A stretch of DNA of 64,000 nt from Sphingobium sp. SCG-1 (GCF_002953135.1 NZ_CP026372.1:3831501-3895500); one strand, 5' to 3'. Positions 8,485 through 17,514 are shown, counted from the first letter of the stretch. Numbers and translations: made by a program. Notes: generated by a model not told the origin, from the sequence alone.

Positions 8485-9945
8485 TTAGCCAGTCGCCTCG
8501 GAGATGAACTTCGTCGTTAGATAAGCATCGAACGTCTCGCTCCCCCCTTCACTGCCCATTCCGCTGTCCTTGACACCACCGAGAGGCGTTTCGGGGAGGG
8601 CGCTCCCGAAATGATTGATGTTCACCATTCCTGCCTCAAGCCGCGCCGACAGATGATGTGAAAGGCGCAGGGACCTTGTAAAAACATAGGAGGCAAGACC
8701 AAAGGGCAGAGCGTTTGCTCGGCCAAGCACCTCATCGACATCATCGAAAATAGAAATCGGCGCTACAGGACCAAATGGCTCCTCCAGCATGATACGTGAT
8801 TCATCCGGCGTATTGAACAACACCGTAGGTTCGAAGAAATGACCGTCCCCCTTCAGCGCGGCGCCACCGACGACGACTTCCGCTCCCCGGCTCACCGCAT
8901 CTGCAACGAAGCCCTCCATTGCCCGGACGCGGCGGTCATGTGCCAACGGTCCCATTGTCGTTCCGGCATCAAGGCCATCCCCCAAGACGCGGGAAGATAA
9001 AGCCTTGGCGAATTTGTCCGTGAACTCTGCTGCAACGCCTTTCTGGACGTAAAAGCGGCTCGGTGCCATGCAAACCTGCCCCGCGTTCAATCCCTTGTAG
9101 GCGGCAAGCAGCGTTGCTGCCTGATCGATATCTGCATCGTCGCAAACCAGCACGGGCGAATGCCCGCCTAGTTCCATGGTTGCGCGCTTCATATGCGCTC
9201 CCGCGAGCGCAGCGAGCTGTTTCCCGACTGGTATCGATCCGGTGAAAGAAATCTTTCGCACCACCGGCGAGCGGATGAGATAGTCCGAAATTTCTGCGGG
9301 TTTACCCCAGACCATGTTGAGGCATCCTGGCGGCAGCCCAGCTTCGTGAAACAAGCGTGCCAGAGCGACGGCAGCGCTAGGCGCATCTTCCGCAGGTTTG
9401 ATCACCAGCGTGCAGCCCGATCCCAGCGCCGCGCAGATCTTTCGAAGCGTCTGGTTGAACGGAAAATTCCAAGGCGAAAAGGATGCACATACGCCGATCG
9501 GTTGCCGGATCACAGTCTGGCGTACGTTCGCGTTACGCGGCGGTATGAGACGCCCATAGATGCGGCGGCACTCCTCAGCATGCCAGTCGGCATGATCGGC
9601 GGACGTAATTACCTCAAGCCGCGCCTCGCCAAGAGGCTTGCCCTGATCGCGTGTCAGGTCGCGCGCGATCTCGTCCGCGCGCTCCCGTGCCAATTCCGCC
9701 ACCCGCCGCAATATCCGGCCCCGATCAAGCGGTGAACTCCACCGCCAGCTCTCGAAAGCGCGCGAGGCCGAGGCGACGGCAGTCTCAAGGTCGGCCAGCG
9801 TAGCATGGGGCAGTTGTCCCAACACACGGCCTGTCGCCGGATTGATTACATCCTCGCTCCCACGGACGTCCGCACCTATGAACTGTCCGTCGATATAAAG
9901 CGCCAGAGGTGCATAATCAGGCAACGCTGTCTCCGTCACAGGCAA
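8485..9945 (-). CDS. NAD(P)-dependent aldehyde dehydrogenase
   Basis: A 486-residue aldehyde dehydrogenase of the succinate-semialdehyde dehydrogenase-like group. The general base is Glu258 (TMELGGHSP), the nucleophile Cys292 (NAGQVCMAPSR), and the NAD-binding segments FSPWNFPFNQ and SFTGSIPVGK are present. Its start overlaps the upstream SDR by 10 bp. Within this operon a reasonable role is oxidation of an aromatic aldehyde made by the P450 and SDR (for example 4-formylbenzoate to terephthalate). The substrate is inferred from context only. Confidence 0.88.
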   Translation of the reverse strand: MPVTETALPDYAPLALYIDGQFIGADVRGSEDVINPATGRVLGQLPHATLADLETAVASASRAFESWRWSSPLDRGRILRRVAELARERADEIARDLTRDQGKPLGEARLEVITSADHADWHAEECRRIYGRLIPPRNANVRQTVIRQPIGVCASFSPWNFPFNQTLRKICAALGSGCTLVIKPAEDAPSAAVALARLFHEAGLPPGCLNMVWGKPAEISDYLIRSPVVRKISFTGSIPVGKQLAALAGAHMKRATMELGGHSPVLVCDDADIDQAATLLAAYKGLNAGQVCMAPSRFYVQKGVAAEFTDKFAKALSSRVLGDGLDAGTTMGPLAHDRRVRAMEGFVADAVSRGAEVVVGGAALKGDGHFFEPTVLFNTPDESRIMLEEPFGPVAPISIFDDVDEVLGRANALPFGLASYVFTRSLRLSHHLSARLEAGMVNINHFGSALPETPLGGVKDSGMGSEGGSETFDAYLTTKFISEATG

Positions 9946-10691
9946 ACCCCACCACCGTCAACCGCAATGGTCTGGCCCGTGATGAAGGCCGCCCCATCGC
10001 TCGCCAGGAAGACGAGCGCGCCGACCAGGTCAGAGGGCACCTGATCGCGTTGAATGGAACGACTGGTCCTGCGAGCGGATTCGCCCATTCGCTCCTCCAT
10101 GCCTGCCGACAAAACGCCTTCGCTCAATGTGAAGCCCGGTGCGATCGCGTTCACCGTGATGTTCTCATTGCCCAACTCGCGCGCCAGCGAACGGGTGAAG
10201 CCGATCACCGCTCCCTTGCTTGCGGTATAATGCTGCATGAAGGGCGTCCCCTTGATGGGCGAGGTCGAGGCGACGTTTACGATGCGGCCGCCGCCGCTGG
10301 CGCGAAGCGCTGGTAATGCCGCCTTTATGCAAAGGAAGGGACCCAGCGTATTCACCTCCATCACCTTCATCCATTCGGCCGCACTGATCTGATCGACTGG
10401 CTTTAGCGTCAGGGTGGTGAACAAGCCTGCATTGTTCACCAGCACGTTCAATCCGCCGAACGCCTTTGTCGCCTCATCGACCATTCGCGTGGTATCCACT
10501 TCACTGGTAACGTCGACGGTCACGCCCAGCGCGTCATAACCTGCCTCCACGATCTTCGCCGCAGCCTCCTGCGCACCGCGGAGATCGGCGATCACGACGG
10601 CATAGCCAGATTCCGCCAGCTTGCTGGAGAAAGCGAAGCCGATGCCGCTGGCTCCCCCTGTAACGATTGCAACCCGCTTTTCACTGGCCAT
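9936..10691 (-). CDS. short-chain dehydrogenase/reductase
   Basis: A 251-residue classical SDR. The nucleotide motif TGGASGIG is at 11-18, NNAG at 86-89, the catalytic Ser near 142, and Tyr155-x3-Lys159 (YTASK). Two ATGs are possible; the second (MASEKRVAIV) is chosen because GAGGAG then lies 7 nt upstream rather than 1 nt. It is 52 bp downstream of the ferredoxin gene and overlaps the aldehyde dehydrogenase. It may oxidise the hydroxymethyl product of the operon's P450, or be a dihydrodiol-type dehydrogenase. Confidence 0.88.
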   Translation of the reverse strand: MASEKRVAIVTGGASGIGFAFSSKLAESGYAVVIADLRGAQEAAAKIVEAGYDALGVTVDVTSEVDTTRMVDEATKAFGGLNVLVNNAGLFTTLTLKPVDQISAAEWMKVMEVNTLGPFLCIKAALPALRASGGGRIVNVASTSPIKGTPFMQHYTASKGAVIGFTRSLARELGNENITVNAIAPGFTLSEGVLSAGMEERMGESARRTSRSIQRDQVPSDLVGALVFLASDGAAFITGQTIAVDGGGVCL

Positions 10692-10743
10692 CAACATACT
10701 CCTCTGGTCTTAATATCCGTAATGGCCATGTGCGGCCTGACAG

Positions 10744-11067
10744 TCAGGTCTGCGCGTCGGGAACGCGAACAACGACGGTCGCGACGCCTTCGGGCACCAC
10801 CAGCTGGCAACTGAGGCGACTGACCGGCAGCCGTTCGGCGACGGTGCATTCCAGCATCTCTTCCTCGACCTCCCCCACAGGGGGAAATGCCTGGACGCTG
10901 TCCTGATCGACATAGACATGACAGGTCGCACACATGCACGCTCCGCCACATTCAGCAAAAATGCCCGGAAGCCCTGCATCGACAGCCGTGCGCATCACAT
11001 TGGCACCCGGTTCGACCTCGATCTCGCTCTGGGAGCCATCTTTCATAAAGTAGATAATCTTGGGCAT
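10744..11067 (-). CDS. [2Fe-2S] ferredoxin, putidaredoxin type
   Basis: A 107-residue ferredoxin. The cluster cysteines follow the vertebrate/adrenodoxin-like spacing Cys40-x5-Cys46-x2-Cys49...Cys87 (AECGGACMCATCH, LSCQL). An extra Cys44 lies within the loop. Ferredoxins of this type reduce CYP199A and related P450s. It sits only 9 bp downstream of the P450 at 11077, so the two are co-translated partners, with the flavoprotein at 7123 as the probable reductase. Confidence 0.93.
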   Translation of the reverse strand: MPKIIYFMKDGSQSEIEVEPGANVMRTAVDAGLPGIFAECGGACMCATCHVYVDQDSVQAFPPVGEVEEEMLECTVAERLPVSRLSCQLVVPEGVATVVVRVPDAQT

Positions 11068-11076
11068 TGGCAGACC

Positions 11077-12324
11077 TCAGCTTGCTGCGACGCGCGGGGT
11101 GATGCGCATCGGCATGCGCGAATAGCCGCGCACGGTATTATTGAAATGCACTTCGGGTTCTCCGAGCAGTTCCAGGCTATCGACACGCGTAGCGAGCACG
11201 CGCAACAGTATCTCGCCTTCAAGCCGGGCGATCATTTGACCTGCGCACCCATGTATGCCGGTGCCGAACGCGACGTTTCCGGTCGCCTGACGACGCACGT
11301 CAAAAGTATCCGGATTGGCCCAGTGGCGCGGATCGCGATTGCCCGCGGCGATGAACACGAGGATTTTCTGTTCCGCCCCGATCGGCACGCCCGCAAGTTC
11401 TACAGCACGCGTTGTGGTGCGATAGAAAGACTGGAAGGTCGGGTCGTAACGAAGCACTTCCTCCAGTACGGCACGGGAACGCGACGGTTCGTCCCGCAGG
11501 ATCGCCCACTGGTCAGGATGACGTCCCAGGCTCGCCATGGCATTGCTGAGCGTGAAGATCGTCGTGTCGAGACCGGCGGAGAGCATAGTGCGCACCAGCA
11601 TACCAGCCTCTTCCTCCGTGATTTCACCTGCGTCGGCCGCAGCATAGAGTTGCGCTCCAAAGCCGTCCTTCGTCAGCACATCGCGGCGACAGGCGTGGGC
11701 GATCCATTCGCTCGACGGACCCAGCTTCGTCAGACATTCGCGAAAGCGATCATTGACCGGTCCGAAGGCGTTGAACACCATGTCGCCATAGGGGAGCAGA
11801 TGCTCACGTCCTTCTGCGGGAACGCCCACAGCGTCCGCAAAGACTTTGATCGGGAACGCATGGGCGAAGTCTGCGACGGCATCACACTCCCCTTTTTCTA
11901 TCAGGGCCGTTACCAGCTTTTCCGCCTCCCGCTCGAACCTTTCGCGCAGGGCGTTGAGCGCTTTAGGCGAGAGGATACGCGTGAAAACCTTGCGAGTACG
12001 CGTATGGTCAGGGACATCCACTTCCAGGATGATACTTGGCTTGCGCCAGGGCTCCTCGGTGTGAAAGTTAGTCAGACCAATTCCCGCACTGGAACCGAAT
12101 TTGTCGGCTTCGGAAAGCACCTGCTTGACCTGATCATAACGCGCGACGGCATAGACGCCATATTTCTCAAGCCAAACCACCGGACCCAGCTCGCGCAGCA
12201 TTTCATAATATGGATAGGGGTCGATCAGCACGTCGGCGCTGTAAGGATCGAGATCCGACACCGGCACGCCAGGGGCAGGCAAGCCGCCTTCCCTCGCCTG
12301 CTGGGTCGATTCCAAAACGCTCAT
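11077..12324 (-). CDS. cytochrome P450, CYP199A-like (para-substituted benzoate oxidase)
   Basis: A 415-residue soluble P450. I-helix AGLDTT is at 250-255, the ExxR pair Glu289/Arg292, and the haem loop FGTGIHGCAG with Cys360. Long stretches agree with remembered CYP199A2/A4 sequence (PYGDMVFNAFGP, FRTT-like YRTTTRAVEL, FNNTVRG). This includes EPWRKPS near residue 91-97, the region where CYP199A enzymes hold the substrate carboxylate. Those enzymes O-demethylate 4-methoxybenzoate and hydroxylate 4-methylbenzoate. The start MSVLESTQQ is chosen from GGAGGA 5 nt upstream; the frame is open 49 codons further. It lies 10 bp after the reductase gene of the oxygenase cluster. Confidence 0.88.
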   Translation of the reverse strand: MSVLESTQQAREGGLPAPGVPVSDLDPYSADVLIDPYPYYEMLRELGPVVWLEKYGVYAVARYDQVKQVLSEADKFGSSAGIGLTNFHTEEPWRKPSIILEVDVPDHTRTRKVFTRILSPKALNALRERFEREAEKLVTALIEKGECDAVADFAHAFPIKVFADAVGVPAEGREHLLPYGDMVFNAFGPVNDRFRECLTKLGPSSEWIAHACRRDVLTKDGFGAQLYAAADAGEITEEEAGMLVRTMLSAGLDTTIFTLSNAMASLGRHPDQWAILRDEPSRSRAVLEEVLRYDPTFQSFYRTTTRAVELAGVPIGAEQKILVFIAAGNRDPRHWANPDTFDVRRQATGNVAFGTGIHGCAGQMIARLEGEILLRVLATRVDSLELLGEPEVHFNNTVRGYSRMPMRITPRVAAS

Positions 12325-12334
12325 GCTTGTCCTC

Positions 12335-13375
12335 CTATGCGGGCTGTCTAGCGGCAGCAGGGGTGGGCCCGCCGTCCAGCGCCAAGTCTCCGCTCGGCAC
12401 GAAGGCGTCGCTGAAAAAGGCGTGGGCAGGCAGCCTTGCCTGCTCGATGAAATCCGCGCGCGCAGCCTCAATCATCGGTGGCGCGCCGCACGCATAGACT
12501 TCGACCGATGCCATGTCCGGATGATCCGTCATGACCGCCCGATGTACAAAGCCGACCCGCCCGGCCCACTCGCTGTCGGGACTGGACACGACCGGTGTAA
12601 AGGCGAACCAGTCATGCGCCGCCGCCCAGCCTTCGGCGAGGTCCCGCATATACAGATCGGCAGCGGTGTTCGCCCCCCAATAAAGGTGCAGCGGGCGTGT
12701 GCCGCGCTGCTGTATCTGATGCTCAACAATCGATTTGATGGGCGCGAAGCCAGTCCCAGTGGCGATCAATATCGCAAGGCCAGCCTGATCGCTGAGATTG
12801 AACTCGCCATAAGGCAGTTCCAACGTCAACACTGCCCCTTTCGCAAGGCCGCTCAGTACATTTTCGGAGAAGCGACCGCCCGGCACGTGGCGGATGTGCA
12901 GTTCAACGCTGTCATTGCGGTGCGGCCCGTTAGCCATCGAATAATTACGGCTGTCGCCATCAGGCATCATGACGCGCAGATATTGGCCAGCGCGGAACTG
13001 CGCACGCATCCCGATGGGCAGGCGCAGCTCAATCACGGCAACGTCGGGTGCCGGCCGGTCGATCCGCCGTACCTTGGCATCCAAGACCCTGCGCTCAATC
13101 ACATCGGCAAGCCGAATACGCGTCGGCGCGAATTGCAGGTCAGTGCGTGGCCGCGCCTGGCACAATAGAACGCTCTCGGCCGGGCCGGCCTTCAGCCCCT
13201 GCCCGCGCACCATCGCCTCGCCCGACAGGAGCGCGCCCTCGCACGATGAGCACACACCCTTCCGACACGAATAGGGAATAGCATAGCCGGCACGCTCGAC
13301 CGCATCGAGGATGGTTTCGCCCTCTTCGCAGTCGAACGACAGGCCTTCGCCGGGAACGGAAATCCGGTAACTCAC
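12335..13375 (-). CDS. tphA1: oxygenase reductase, TphA1-like ([2Fe-2S]/FAD/NAD)
   Basis: A 346-residue electron-transfer component. The N-terminal plant-type [2Fe-2S] domain has Cys37-x4-Cys42-x2-Cys45...Cys72 (YSCRKGVCSSCEG, LLCQAR). It is followed by an FAD domain (RNYSMAN) and an NAD domain (LIATGTGFAPI, VYACGAPPMI). Length and domain order match TphA1 of Comamonas terephthalate dioxygenase and CDP-glucoseen-reductase-like proteins. It overlaps the TphB-like gene by 4 bp and is fourth in a tphA2-A3-B-A1 order. The gene name is by synteny and similarity; the substrate is not proven. Confidence 0.82.
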   Translation of the reverse strand: MSYRISVPGEGLSFDCEEGETILDAVERAGYAIPYSCRKGVCSSCEGALLSGEAMVRGQGLKAGPAESVLLCQARPRTDLQFAPTRIRLADVIERRVLDAKVRRIDRPAPDVAVIELRLPIGMRAQFRAGQYLRVMMPDGDSRNYSMANGPHRNDSVELHIRHVPGGRFSENVLSGLAKGAVLTLELPYGEFNLSDQAGLAILIATGTGFAPIKSIVEHQIQQRGTRPLHLYWGANTAADLYMRDLAEGWAAAHDWFAFTPVVSSPDSEWAGRVGFVHRAVMTDHPDMASVEVYACGAPPMIEAARADFIEQARLPAHAFFSDAFVPSGDLALDGGPTPAAARQPA

Positions 13376-14349
13376 GCAACACCCCCTACCAGCCGGATGG
13401 CGCGGATCGTCGCGGCGGGGTCCGCCACACCCTTGCCCGCGATATCGAAGGCCGCGCCGTGACCCACGCTGGAGAACAACAGACCGCCTCCAATCGACAG
13501 ACCCGCGGCCTGACGTCCGGCCATCAGTTTGACCGGAATATGCCCCTGATCGTGATACATGGCGACAAAGGCGTCATAGCCCTCGCGCACGAGAATGATG
13601 TCCGCACCCTCGGGTCCATCCACGTCGATACCGCTGGCGCGTAGCCGTTCCAGAGCAGGAACAACGATTCGCTCATCCTCATCGCCGAACAGGCCGTGTT
13701 CGCCGGCATGGGGATTGATACCAAACACGCCAATACGCGGCCGCACGATACCGAGCAAACGTAGCGATGCGTCGGCTGCGCGTACTGTACGTTCTATGAG
13801 GTCAGGCGTAAGTCGCCCCAGCGCGGTGCCTATACCTTCGTGCAACGTGACATGGACTATACGCAGCCCCCCGCCCACCAGCATCAGGAACACGCTATCG
13901 GCGCCAGTGCCAAGCAGCTCGGCAAGCAGATTGGGATAACCCGAAAAAGAACGGCCTGAACTGTTTACTGCCGTTTCCGAATGGGGACAGGCGACCAGAG
14001 CTCGCCCGCATCCTTCCCGGATCAGTCCGAGTGACGCCTCGACATATGCAATTGTCGCCCTGCCCGCTGCAGCGCTAACCGATCCAGGCTGATAGTCGTC
14101 CGGGCCAATGCACGCCACATCCAGCAAATCGAGCGCGCCCGCCTGGCGACCCCAGCGGTCAGACTCCAGTTCGATTTCAAAGCCGGCATCCCGCGCGAGC
14201 GGCTCAACAATATGACGCTCGCCCACGATCACGGGCCTCAGGTCAGCATCATCCCGCAGCGAAACCGCCGCTTTCACCGCTACTTCAGGCCCAATACCGT
14301 TGGGGTCGCCAATCGCCACCAGCACAGGGGGGCGTCGCGGATGATTCAC
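13372..14349 (-). CDS. tphB: PdxA-family cis-dihydrodiol dicarboxylate dehydrogenase, TphB-like
   Basis: A 325-residue member of the PdxA (4-hydroxythreonine-4-phosphate dehydrogenase) family. Motifs are VAIGDPNGIGPEVAVKA at the start, ACPHSETAVNSSG, the metal-ligand segment INPHAGEHGLFGDEDE and MYHDQGHIPVKL. Lying between a ring-hydroxylating oxygenase beta subunit and its reductase, with 4-bp overlaps on both sides, it is far more likely a TphB-type enzyme than a vitamin B6 enzyme. TphB oxidatively decarboxylates the terephthalate dihydrodiol to protocatechuate. That product is the substrate of ligAB at 4753-6017. Confidence 0.83.
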   Translation of the reverse strand: MNHPRRPPVLVAIGDPNGIGPEVAVKAAVSLRDDADLRPVIVGERHIVEPLARDAGFEIELESDRWGRQAGALDLLDVACIGPDDYQPGSVSAAAGRATIAYVEASLGLIREGCGRALVACPHSETAVNSSGRSFSGYPNLLAELLGTGADSVFLMLVGGGLRIVHVTLHEGIGTALGRLTPDLIERTVRAADASLRLLGIVRPRIGVFGINPHAGEHGLFGDEDERIVVPALERLRASGIDVDGPEGADIILVREGYDAFVAMYHDQGHIPVKLMAGRQAAGLSIGGGLLFSSVGHGAAFDIAGKGVADPAATIRAIRLVGGVA

Positions 14350-14834
14350 AGGGGCAGCCCGAGCAAGGTGTCGATGTAGCTGCTGTCGAGCACGACCACG
14401 CGCTTCACAAGCTTCACATCATCATCTCCCGCCATGCGATAGCGGTCAATATAACGGCCAGTCGCGAACAGCTCGGTCGGCCCCTCACGTGTTATCCGCA
14501 CGACGAGGAAGGATGTTTCGGAAGTAAATTCATCGCCATCCACGGCGGAAACATGCGGCATACCCAGCAGGTGACGGTAGCTGTGCCGCTCATAAATGTT
14601 CGCTTCGAGCAGCGAGAGGATGCGGTCACGCAGCATCGCCTTGCCTTCGAGCCAGATCACGCCAGCCTCCAGTCCCTGCCGATAATTATCTGCGCTGGTC
14701 ACCTGATAGAAGCAGTCGTCGGTAAAGAAGTCCGGCCACAGATTGCAATCGCCGTCATCGATCACATGGACGTAGCGCGCCTGTGCTCCGGCGGCAGCCG
14801 TTGTCAGTCTGTTAAGTGTCGCCCGGTCGTTCAA
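14346..14834 (-). CDS. tphA3: ring-hydroxylating oxygenase beta subunit, TphA3-like
   Basis: A 162-residue small subunit of an aromatic-ring oxygenase (NTF2-like cone fold). The pattern ARYVHVIDDGDCNLWPDFFTDD followed by YERHSYRHLLG and ATGRYIDRY is typical of TphA3 and related beta subunits of about 155 aa. It overlaps the alpha subunit by 4 bp and the TphB-like gene by 4 bp. It is probably structural, forming an alpha3beta3 hexamer with the product of the 14831 gene. Confidence 0.85.
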   Translation of the reverse strand: MNDRATLNRLTTAAAGAQARYVHVIDDGDCNLWPDFFTDDCFYQVTSADNYRQGLEAGVIWLEGKAMLRDRILSLLEANIYERHSYRHLLGMPHVSAVDGDEFTSETSFLVVRITREGPTELFATGRYIDRYRMAGDDDVKLVKRVVVLDSSYIDTLLGLPL

Positions 14835-16111
14835 AGACCCATCCTCTCGCGATATTCGGTCCAGAAACCGCGGATCGCGGCCTCGGTGATGCGGTCATCG
14901 CCGGATTCGATCGAATAGCCGCCCATGGCCAGCACCGCACTTTTGTCCGGCGCGCCCGCCGTGCCACGTCGCACGAACCCGCCGATGCAGCCATCCTCCA
15001 TGGATACATACCCCGCCGGGCCGATCAGGTTGGAGAGCTTCAGCCGGGTTCGGCGTTGTTCAGGCGTGTCATCCTCAAAACCGATATAGGTCCATTTGAG
15101 GTGCATGGAATCGGTACCACGCGGCAACACAGTTCGCACCGCGATCGAATTCTGGATCTGCTGGAGCACAAAGTTTGGAAATACGGAAAGGATTTGGAGC
15201 GTGATGTCGTCGTCGAACTCCTTGAAGCTGGCCAACAGCGAAGTGTCCGAGAGGCTGATATCGCTTTCTGAACGAATGTCGCTATAGGCCGCTTGCTTCT
15301 CAGCATCCTTCTCGCCGGCATGATCGACCGATGAATAGCTGACATGGCTGCCGCCGCTTTCGCTGACTATTATGCCGCCTTTCTGTGACAGACGGTTTAA
15401 CTCGAATGTCGTGAAGAACGTATGCAGGATGCTGGCATGATAGCTGTCTTTGGTGTTCTCCACATACAGCTTCCAATTGTTCGGCAGAATCTGGGTAAAG
15501 CGGCCCAGCACGACAGGCTTGCGGCCCGCCAGCACGCGCGCGATCCGGCTGAGCACGGCTTCGCCCAGATAATCCTCGATATCGTCCACATCTTCGTCGA
15601 AACTCCCGAAGATCAGGCCATGAAGTATCGAGACGCGCATCTTGCGAGGACCACGCCCTTCCATCCGGAAGTCCTCGGCGATGCCGCCGCATCCTTTTAT
15701 CCCGTCCTTGAAAGCGACGCCGACCAGGTCCCCCTGCAGGCTGTGAGTCCACGCATGGTAGACGCAGGTGAAATCCTTGACGTTGCCCCGATCCTCCAGC
15801 GCCAGCAACGATCCCCGGTGGGCGCAGCGGTTTTCGAAGGCATACACCTCCCCGTTGACGTCGCGCGTGACTATCACAGGGGTTTCGCCCGCATAGACAG
15901 CTACGAAATCCCCTGCTTGCTCCAGTTCCGCCTCAAGACACAGGAAGTTCCAGATCGGACCATGAAATAGTTTTTCCCGCTCGCGCTCCAGAACGTCATC
16001 GCGCTGAAAAATCCAGTATGGCACTTGACTCGCGCCGTCCTCGGCAGGCCAAGTTGGCCGATCTTTGACGTACGGAGCCGGACTGGGCTGCGTCAGTTCA
16101 GGGACGGTCAT
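14831..16111 (-). CDS. tphA2: Rieske oxygenase alpha subunit, TphA2-like
   Basis: A 426-residue catalytic subunit. The Rieske [2Fe-2S] ligands are Cys96-x-His98 (NRCAHRG) and Cys116-x2-His119 (CVYHAW). The mononuclear iron site lies in ENTKDSYHASILH. Much of the chain agrees with remembered Comamonas terephthalate 1,2-dioxygenase TphA2 (LQILSVFPNFVLQQIQNSIAVR, LIGPAGYVSMEDG). The start MTVPELTQ follows AAGGAGG by about 8 nt; the frame is open 63 codons further. Expected reaction: 1,2-dihydroxylation of terephthalate or a similar para-substituted benzoate with loss-ready carboxyl. It lies 34 bp after the acyl-CoA dehydrogenase gene. Confidence 0.87.
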   Translation of the reverse strand: MTVPELTQPSPAPYVKDRPTWPAEDGASQVPYWIFQRDDVLEREREKLFHGPIWNFLCLEAELEQAGDFVAVYAGETPVIVTRDVNGEVYAFENRCAHRGSLLALEDRGNVKDFTCVYHAWTHSLQGDLVGVAFKDGIKGCGGIAEDFRMEGRGPRKMRVSILHGLIFGSFDEDVDDIEDYLGEAVLSRIARVLAGRKPVVLGRFTQILPNNWKLYVENTKDSYHASILHTFFTTFELNRLSQKGGIIVSESGGSHVSYSSVDHAGEKDAEKQAAYSDIRSESDISLSDTSLLASFKEFDDDITLQILSVFPNFVLQQIQNSIAVRTVLPRGTDSMHLKWTYIGFEDDTPEQRRTRLKLSNLIGPAGYVSMEDGCIGGFVRRGTAGAPDKSAVLAMGGYSIESGDDRITEAAIRGFWTEYRERMGL

Positions 16112-16145
16112 AACCGCTTCCTCCTTCCGAAATAATTCGGCGCAA

Positions 16146-17228
16146 TCAAACGCCTGCGATGCCTTCCAGCACGGAGAGGGCGCGAGCGTTGCGATACCAG
16201 AGCTCGATCGGATGCTCCTTGGTATAACCATGGCCGCCCAGCGCCTGCAGGCCATTGTCAGTGATGATGACAGCCTGCTGGCCTGCATAAGTATAGGCAA
16301 GCTGGGCCGACTGAACTGAAGGCCGTCGGTGTTCGAGGTCCGACGCCGCCTTCCACGTCATCCACCGCATGGCCTCGATGTCCATGTGCATGTCGGCGAT
16401 GTTAAACGCGATCGTCTGCTTCCTCGCGAGCGCTGTGCCATGCACGATCCGCTCCTTGGTATAGGGAATAACATATTCGATGACGCCACGGCACAGCCCG
16501 GTCAGGATTGCCGCCACGCCTGTGCGGGCTCCGTCGATAATACGCTGAACGTCGGCGCCGTTGCCACCCGATAGCCGCGCCGCCGCCGGCACCCTTACAT
16601 TTTCGAACGTCACCTCAGCCAGTTCTAGGGCGCGCAGGCCCATAGTGCCTTTGGTTTCCGCCACTGACACCCCCGCCGCCTCGCGCGGCACGATCAGCGC
16701 ATCGAGCGCTCCATCGCACTGTGCAATCACAAGGAAGTGACTGCACTTCCCGGCGAGCGGCACCATCGCCTTCTTCCCATTGAGGGTGTAGTCATCACCC
16801 GAGCGCGCAGCCTTCGCCTCAATCCGCTCAACGTCGAAGCCAAAGCTTGGCTCCATAATCGCAACGGCAGCGGGCTGGAACGAACCACCGGTAAAATGCG
16901 GCAAGAGTGTCTCGCGCTGTTCCTGCGTCCCCTGATCGGCCACAGCTCCGACAAAAGCCATGGTCGACGCCATAGCCAAAGCAAGGCCGGCGTCCGCCGC
17001 ACCAAGTTCCTCCAGCACGATCGCACTTGTCACTGCCGAACGCTCTTCTTCATCCACAGTAGCGTGAAGCTGGATAAATTCAGTGGCCCACAGCTTACCA
17101 AGAACGCCGGCGTCAATGACAGCAGCATCATCCAGCCGCCTCGCTTCGGACGAAAGCTCCTCCCTCGCGAACTCAGCTATAGTGGACTGAATTATCTTCT
17201 GCTCTTCCGTCAGCTCAAAAGAGATCAT
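16146..17228 (-). CDS. acyl-CoA dehydrogenase heading the oxygenase operon
   Basis: A 360-residue acyl-CoA dehydrogenase. It has the N-terminal helical domain (ISFELTEEQKIIQSTIAEFA), the central FAD domain and the C-terminal domain ending LWYRNARALSVLEGIAGV. The Glu near residue 355 falls at the medium-chain-type catalytic base. GGHGYTKEHPIELWYR is typical of the family. It is the first gene of the minus-strand operon, directly before the Rieske alpha subunit. That placement is odd for terephthalate breakdown and hints at a side-chain step before ring attack. Confidence 0.87.
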   Translation of the reverse strand: MISFELTEEQKIIQSTIAEFAREELSSEARRLDDAAVIDAGVLGKLWATEFIQLHATVDEEERSAVTSAIVLEELGAADAGLALAMASTMAFVGAVADQGTQEQRETLLPHFTGGSFQPAAVAIMEPSFGFDVERIEAKAARSGDDYTLNGKKAMVPLAGKCSHFLVIAQCDGALDALIVPREAAGVSVAETKGTMGLRALELAEVTFENVRVPAAARLSGGNGADVQRIIDGARTGVAAILTGLCRGVIEYVIPYTKERIVHGTALARKQTIAFNIADMHMDIEAMRWMTWKAASDLEHRRPSVQSAQLAYTYAGQQAVIITDNGLQALGGHGYTKEHPIELWYRNARALSVLEGIAGV

Positions 17229-17514
17229 GAACTCTGCTCTTCCTGTATGTCATGCCGAAAGCGCTTGCTTTCGCCTGTGTGAGGCGACGCCTTGCCGCCG
17301 TGGGAAGCGCGTTGCGTACTCCACGCGGCCAGAAGCCTTGCTTCGATGACATGCGAAGTGGCCATTTCCCCCACTCCCCAACCTCTCAACGTTGGACATG
17401 GGTGTGCGTTGGCGGAACAGCCTCGCTCATCGGTCATCCTACGGTGGAGCGTCGTTCATTGAAGCAATCTTCGTCGACGGGCCCGGTTGGACATGCGTCA
17501 TTGAAAGAACAGCG
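17229..17514. promoter_or_regulatory. divergent promoter region
   Basis: A 286-bp gap between the minus-strand oxygenase operon and the plus-strand aldehyde dehydrogenase. It should hold the promoters of both. I see no clear sigma-70 boxes or strong repeats. The frame of the aldehyde dehydrogenase is open into it, but there is no start with a good ribosome binding site there. Confidence 0.4.

Noticed and set aside
10918..12351. 477-codon plus-strand frame
   Set aside because: It is antisense to the P450 and ferredoxin genes, with no recognisable domain; the opposite strand has complete P450 motifs.
13372..14349. Assignment as vitamin B6 enzyme PdxA
   Set aside because: The family is right, but overlap with oxygenase genes on both sides and the tph gene order make a TphB-type role much more likely.
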